Part shown: positions 60,831-64,000 of the stretch, piece after piece
Layout of the letters: each line of letters starts with the position of its first letter
Position numbering within the stretch: position 1 is the first letter of the stretch
Assembly: GCA_964058845.1 (NCBI GenBank)
Contig: CAXKVR010000027.1
Span: forward strand, 1-64,000
Source of the DNA: Carex sylvatica
Lineage: Eukaryota > Streptophyta > Magnoliopsida > Poales > Cyperaceae
Length of the DNA stretch: 64,000 nucleotides
Direction: 5' to 3'
Notes under the pieces: generated by a model
Seen by the model: only the letters and a program-made list of their open reading frames with translations
What the model was told of the DNA's origin: nothing
The model's database searches: none
Position numbers and translations under genes: made by a program

Positions 60831-63800
60831 CACTACTACAAAAAACTTTTTTATATCGGTTAGAATCACGTTCCTCCATCGGGGTCCGATCCGATGCATA
60901 TCGCCCCGATAGAAAATGTAGACGTCTATGCTATCGGATCAAAACAAATGACATTAATCAATATACCATCGGCAGTGCACCTTTGTCCATCGGGTTTGAC
61001 GAGCCCAACGTCATCGCTTTTGTTTCTCCAACCGACAGCAAATGTGATTAACGTCGTCCACTGAATTTCAATAGCCGATTGCAATAGTGTCTTGCACCAT
61101 CTGTTTTGTCTGTGTTGGCGTTGGCAAATTCTAAAATTCTAGCGAGTCATTAATTTTTGGGCCGATGGTGATGTATATGTAATTATTATTTATTTTTTAC
61201 TATTAATTTTAGTATTACAGGCTAGCCTAACTATTTTTAAAACACAGCTAGCAAAGCAAAGATAAACATGCATGCGCTCATTCCATCATATACCTATCTC
61301 TGAACCAACAATTAATATATACATAAGTACTTCAACATATAATATATATCAATCCATGTCGCAAGCAATATCTAAAAAGAGTTTACAATAATTATTAAAA
61401 ATACATAAAACTAGATGTTCATTGTACCAGAAAACTAAAAAGAGTTTACAATAATTATTAAACACAGCAATAGTTCATTGTACTAGAAAATTAAATGTTT
61501 TTACCACAATTATTAAAACCAACAATAAATTAATTAAGTATTTGAACACAAGAACCTGACAACAATAACTGTTTGAAACCACAAACAACAACTTATCAAA
61601 TCCTCCCACACTAAGTACCTGCACGACAATTAAACTGATGATAATTCTAAGAAGAACTTACACCATTGGATACGGATGTCATGTAATTCGTGTTCTTTGT
61701 ACGATATTTTGGACAAACGACACTGCATGAATAAATGAAAACATATGAATAACATGTATAATTAAGAATTTAAATCTGAAAGGATGATAGAAACAGGTGA
61801 TTGACAAGCCTTTGGAAAAGAACGTGCATAATTTCTAATGAACGTCTCCATGTTCTTTATTACATAATACCCGGACACTCGTAAATTGCTTTGTGTGGGG
61901 CTCTGATCAAATATGTATTGTTTAAAACAAGATCTAATTAGTAGAGCAATTGGATCAAACTTCAAATAAGTTGTAAGAAAATACTCAATTAAAATATTTC
62001 TTACCTGAAACATTTTGACCTCCATTGCTCTTCTCCCCGACTTGTGCCGACCTCCCTGGGAGATGTTGACTTAAAAGCCCTAGAATTATTAAATGTCAAT
62101 ATACGGTACGTAACTAGAAGTAGGCAATGGGAAGTACTTTGCATTTTAAATTATATGAATTTTGCTTCCTGCTGTAACACAGGAACAATGTAAAACTCTC
62201 GGTCATTATTATTTGGCACTGGGTCCAGCAAGTAGACAGCATTCTGTCTTGGGATAACAACAAGAAGCCTCCAACATTTTCTATAATTTAAGTAATAAAA
62301 TAAGATTATTATCCTATTAAGAATAGACAATAAACATGAGTTTAATTAGCAGCTTACCCATCTTTGTGGCACGGTAAGAATACAAGATTCTTATTCTGCA
62401 ACTTTAGCAAGGAATCGGTCAAGTACGAAAAGAAATGTTCACCAGCATATTTAATAGCTGTGTCGCTAAGCTGATTGGAGTCCAGGAAACCAATAGCTTC
62501 ATTATTTTGGGCACCATTAGGAATTAGTTTTGTGTAATACCTGAAAACAGTCAGTGTCAGAATGAAATAAAGGAGTTGATTGTAAAAATAGTAGATATAT
62601 TTATAATAATAAATACTCACATCATCCAGACTTGGATAATAGAGACGTCAATATCGTTGAAAGTCATAAAATTATGGAGATCTTTGAAATCCACTATTAT
62701 TTGAAAGCTTTCATCCCATAAAGCTCCCGGTCTGATAGAGAGGTGGAAGGCTCCTCTTTCGGATGGTGGCATTGCAAGATATCTGTCGTGCAGTAATTGG
62801 AATTTCAGGCCCAGTTCGTCCAATACCTCCTGATTTACAAGTGGGACCCGACCCCGTATTCCTTGTACAGGTACTGGCTACCTCGGTAGCACCAATTCAG
62901 TACTACTCTTACTAGCCAACTCATTAATTCCATCAACAGGCCCCTGTCATGTATGATAGAATAGAGACAGAGAGAGATGGAATATAATGAATCAATTATA
63001 TTTCATCATTAGTCTGAATCGATTACACTTGAGCTGTTTATATAACCATCAGCTTTACATCATAACAACATATAAATAACTCTATGGTTACAGCTATAAC
63101 TAACTACCCTAATAGCTATTACTAACAGCCATATATGTCTTGTAACAGAAATAACTATAGACTAGTCCTGATAATATAGATATGATTGTATCACTTTCGT
63201 GTACATGTAGCAACTTATTTAAAAAAAATACTAATTTATCCAATCAGGTGCCTTACGTTAGTACAGTTCGGGGAATCAGCTTCTTGGTTGGCATTTGGCT
63301 TTGCTCTAGCCAATATCTAATCCCTTGTTCTTCTTGCATTCCTCCTAACAGGTCTTGAATTGATGCAAATCTTCAAAAAATGAAATATATGTGATTGGAT
63401 GTCAAGCCAAGGTCGTTTTTGCATATTTCATGTTGTTGAAGAATTAAAAATCAATAAAATGTCAAATTAAGGAATTTTACTCACACATCCAAACCAGCAT
63501 CACCGTCAGTGGTAATATAAATTTGTTGCGGATCAGCGACGGGCCTTCTCAGTCTTTTCGTGTGGCAAATAATTTTGGAACGACATTGCTAAAATTAAAT
63601 TACATATCAAAGAGTAAGGAACCTCTTAAACTACAAATTATTGTTTAAAAAAAACTAAAGATCTAAAACTAAACCCTTTACGATGGAGAACGCTCGATCG
63701 GTGTTGTTGAGGTGGCAGAATATGAGTGCTATAGTAGCGGCGGAGTAGCGGCAGAGAAGGCGAGCTACCTAGATACGACCAATAATTTCGAGAGTGCGCT

Positions 63801-64000
63801 AGAACACTTATGTATTGTTGGATATATATATTTTAAAAATCCTAGCTCCCCCTTTAACTTTAATGCCATCGACTAGTAGTCATGATCAACAGTACCACCG
63901 ATAGTGGTATGTGAATAAATACGGTGAAAAAATGTAAACAATACGCACGTATTTATAAATATATTTATATAGCAGTGTCAGATTGAACTCCTCTCCGATA
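60831..64000. mobile_element. CACTA element, one terminus, runs off the window
   Basis: CACTACTACAAAAAACTTTT at 60831 is a canonical CACTA terminus. The next 250 bp has the GC-richer subterminal character of these elements, with repeated ccatcgg / catcggg / ctatcgg motifs on both strands (60885-61020) and a later gccgatggtg (61160). The other terminus is not in the window. A decayed minus-strand Ulp1/C48-type gene lies behind the terminus with its 3' end towards it. No En/Spm transposase (TNPD-like) sequence was recognised in the part seen. Confidence 0.7.
61762..63588 (-). pseudogene. Ulp1/C48-type peptidase gene of a CACTA element, decayed
   Basis: Minus-strand exons inferred from sequence and splice sites: 63588-63485, 63370-63257, one ending at 62621 (open from about 62877), 62540-62358, from 62280 downward, 62079-62005, and 61900-61762. 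Joined phases are consistent for the first pair and for the 62621/62540 and 62358/62280 junctions. Landmarks: DVSIIQVWMM then IPNGAQNNEAIGFLD, as in plant transposon-borne Ulp1-like proteins; then CWRLLVVIP, VYLLDP and RVSGYYVIKNM. In the C48 family the His normally stands before Trp and the Cys before GYYV; here they read Cys (KCW) and Ser (VSG), while the Asp of LLDP is kept. A TAG near 62878 interrupts the frame upstream, and the exon after 63257 does not join in phase. An inactive, transposon-derived SUMO-protease-like gene is the best reading. Confidence 0.65.

Noticed and set aside
60824..61051. 75-codon plus-strand ORF at the CACTA end
   Set aside because: It begins across the terminal repeat and is made of subterminal ccatcgg motifs; not a gene.

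Overview
The window looks like nuclear DNA of a flowering plant. It is AT-rich, has GT-AG introns, one ordinary plant-type Nudix hydrolase gene, Arabidopsis-type telomere heptamers (CCCTAAA), and plant classes of transposable element (Athila-like Ty3/gypsy, SIRE-like Ty1/copia, MULE, hAT, CACTA, foldback MITEs). I cannot name the species, or decide between monocot and eudicot, from the sequence alone.

Layout. 1-6 kb: AT-rich intergenic DNA with three ~400 bp foldback MITEs. 6-12 kb: a plus-strand Athila-like retroelement with an LTR, a tRNA-Asp-type primer-binding site and a purine tract, but no pol and no visible 3' LTR. 12-14.5 kb: MITE cluster. 15.1-17 kb: the only intact single-copy gene I see, a three-exon Nudix hydrolase on the minus strand. 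18.1-18.5 kb: possible orphan exons. 20.05-20.71 kb: a non-autonomous MULE with long terminal inverted repeats and a perfect 9 bp target duplication. 21.9-26.4 kb: a second MITE cluster, one member split by a 2 kb solo LTR with a perfect 5 bp duplication. 26.4-30.4 kb: two copia-type LTRs in inverted orientation, followed by a broken gag that runs straight into a polypurine tract with no pol. 32.1-35.2 kb: a third MITE cluster.

38.4-57.6 kb is the dominant feature: about 19 kb, roughly 237 copies, of an 81 bp satellite. Because 81 is 3 x 27, one minus-strand frame stays open over many consecutive monomers and gives Cys/Leu-rich 27-residue repeat ORFs of up to 263 codons. The array shows multi-monomer duplications and holds one in-register block of ten telomere-type heptamers. 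It starts about 150 bp inside a CACTA terminus. 58.3-59.9 kb: a non-autonomous hAT element with a near-perfect 8 bp target duplication. 60.8 kb to the window end: a second CACTA terminus with, behind it, a decayed minus-strand multi-exon gene for a Ulp1/C48-type peptidase whose catalytic His and Cys positions look substituted.

How the parts relate: almost everything is repeat-derived and nested. The MITE clusters are the second striking system. At least five families with different termini carry the same inner module, all are near-complete palindromes, and most sit in (TA)n or (GA)n tracts. Boundaries are given to the base only where a target duplication or terminal repeat supports them; otherwise they are approximate.
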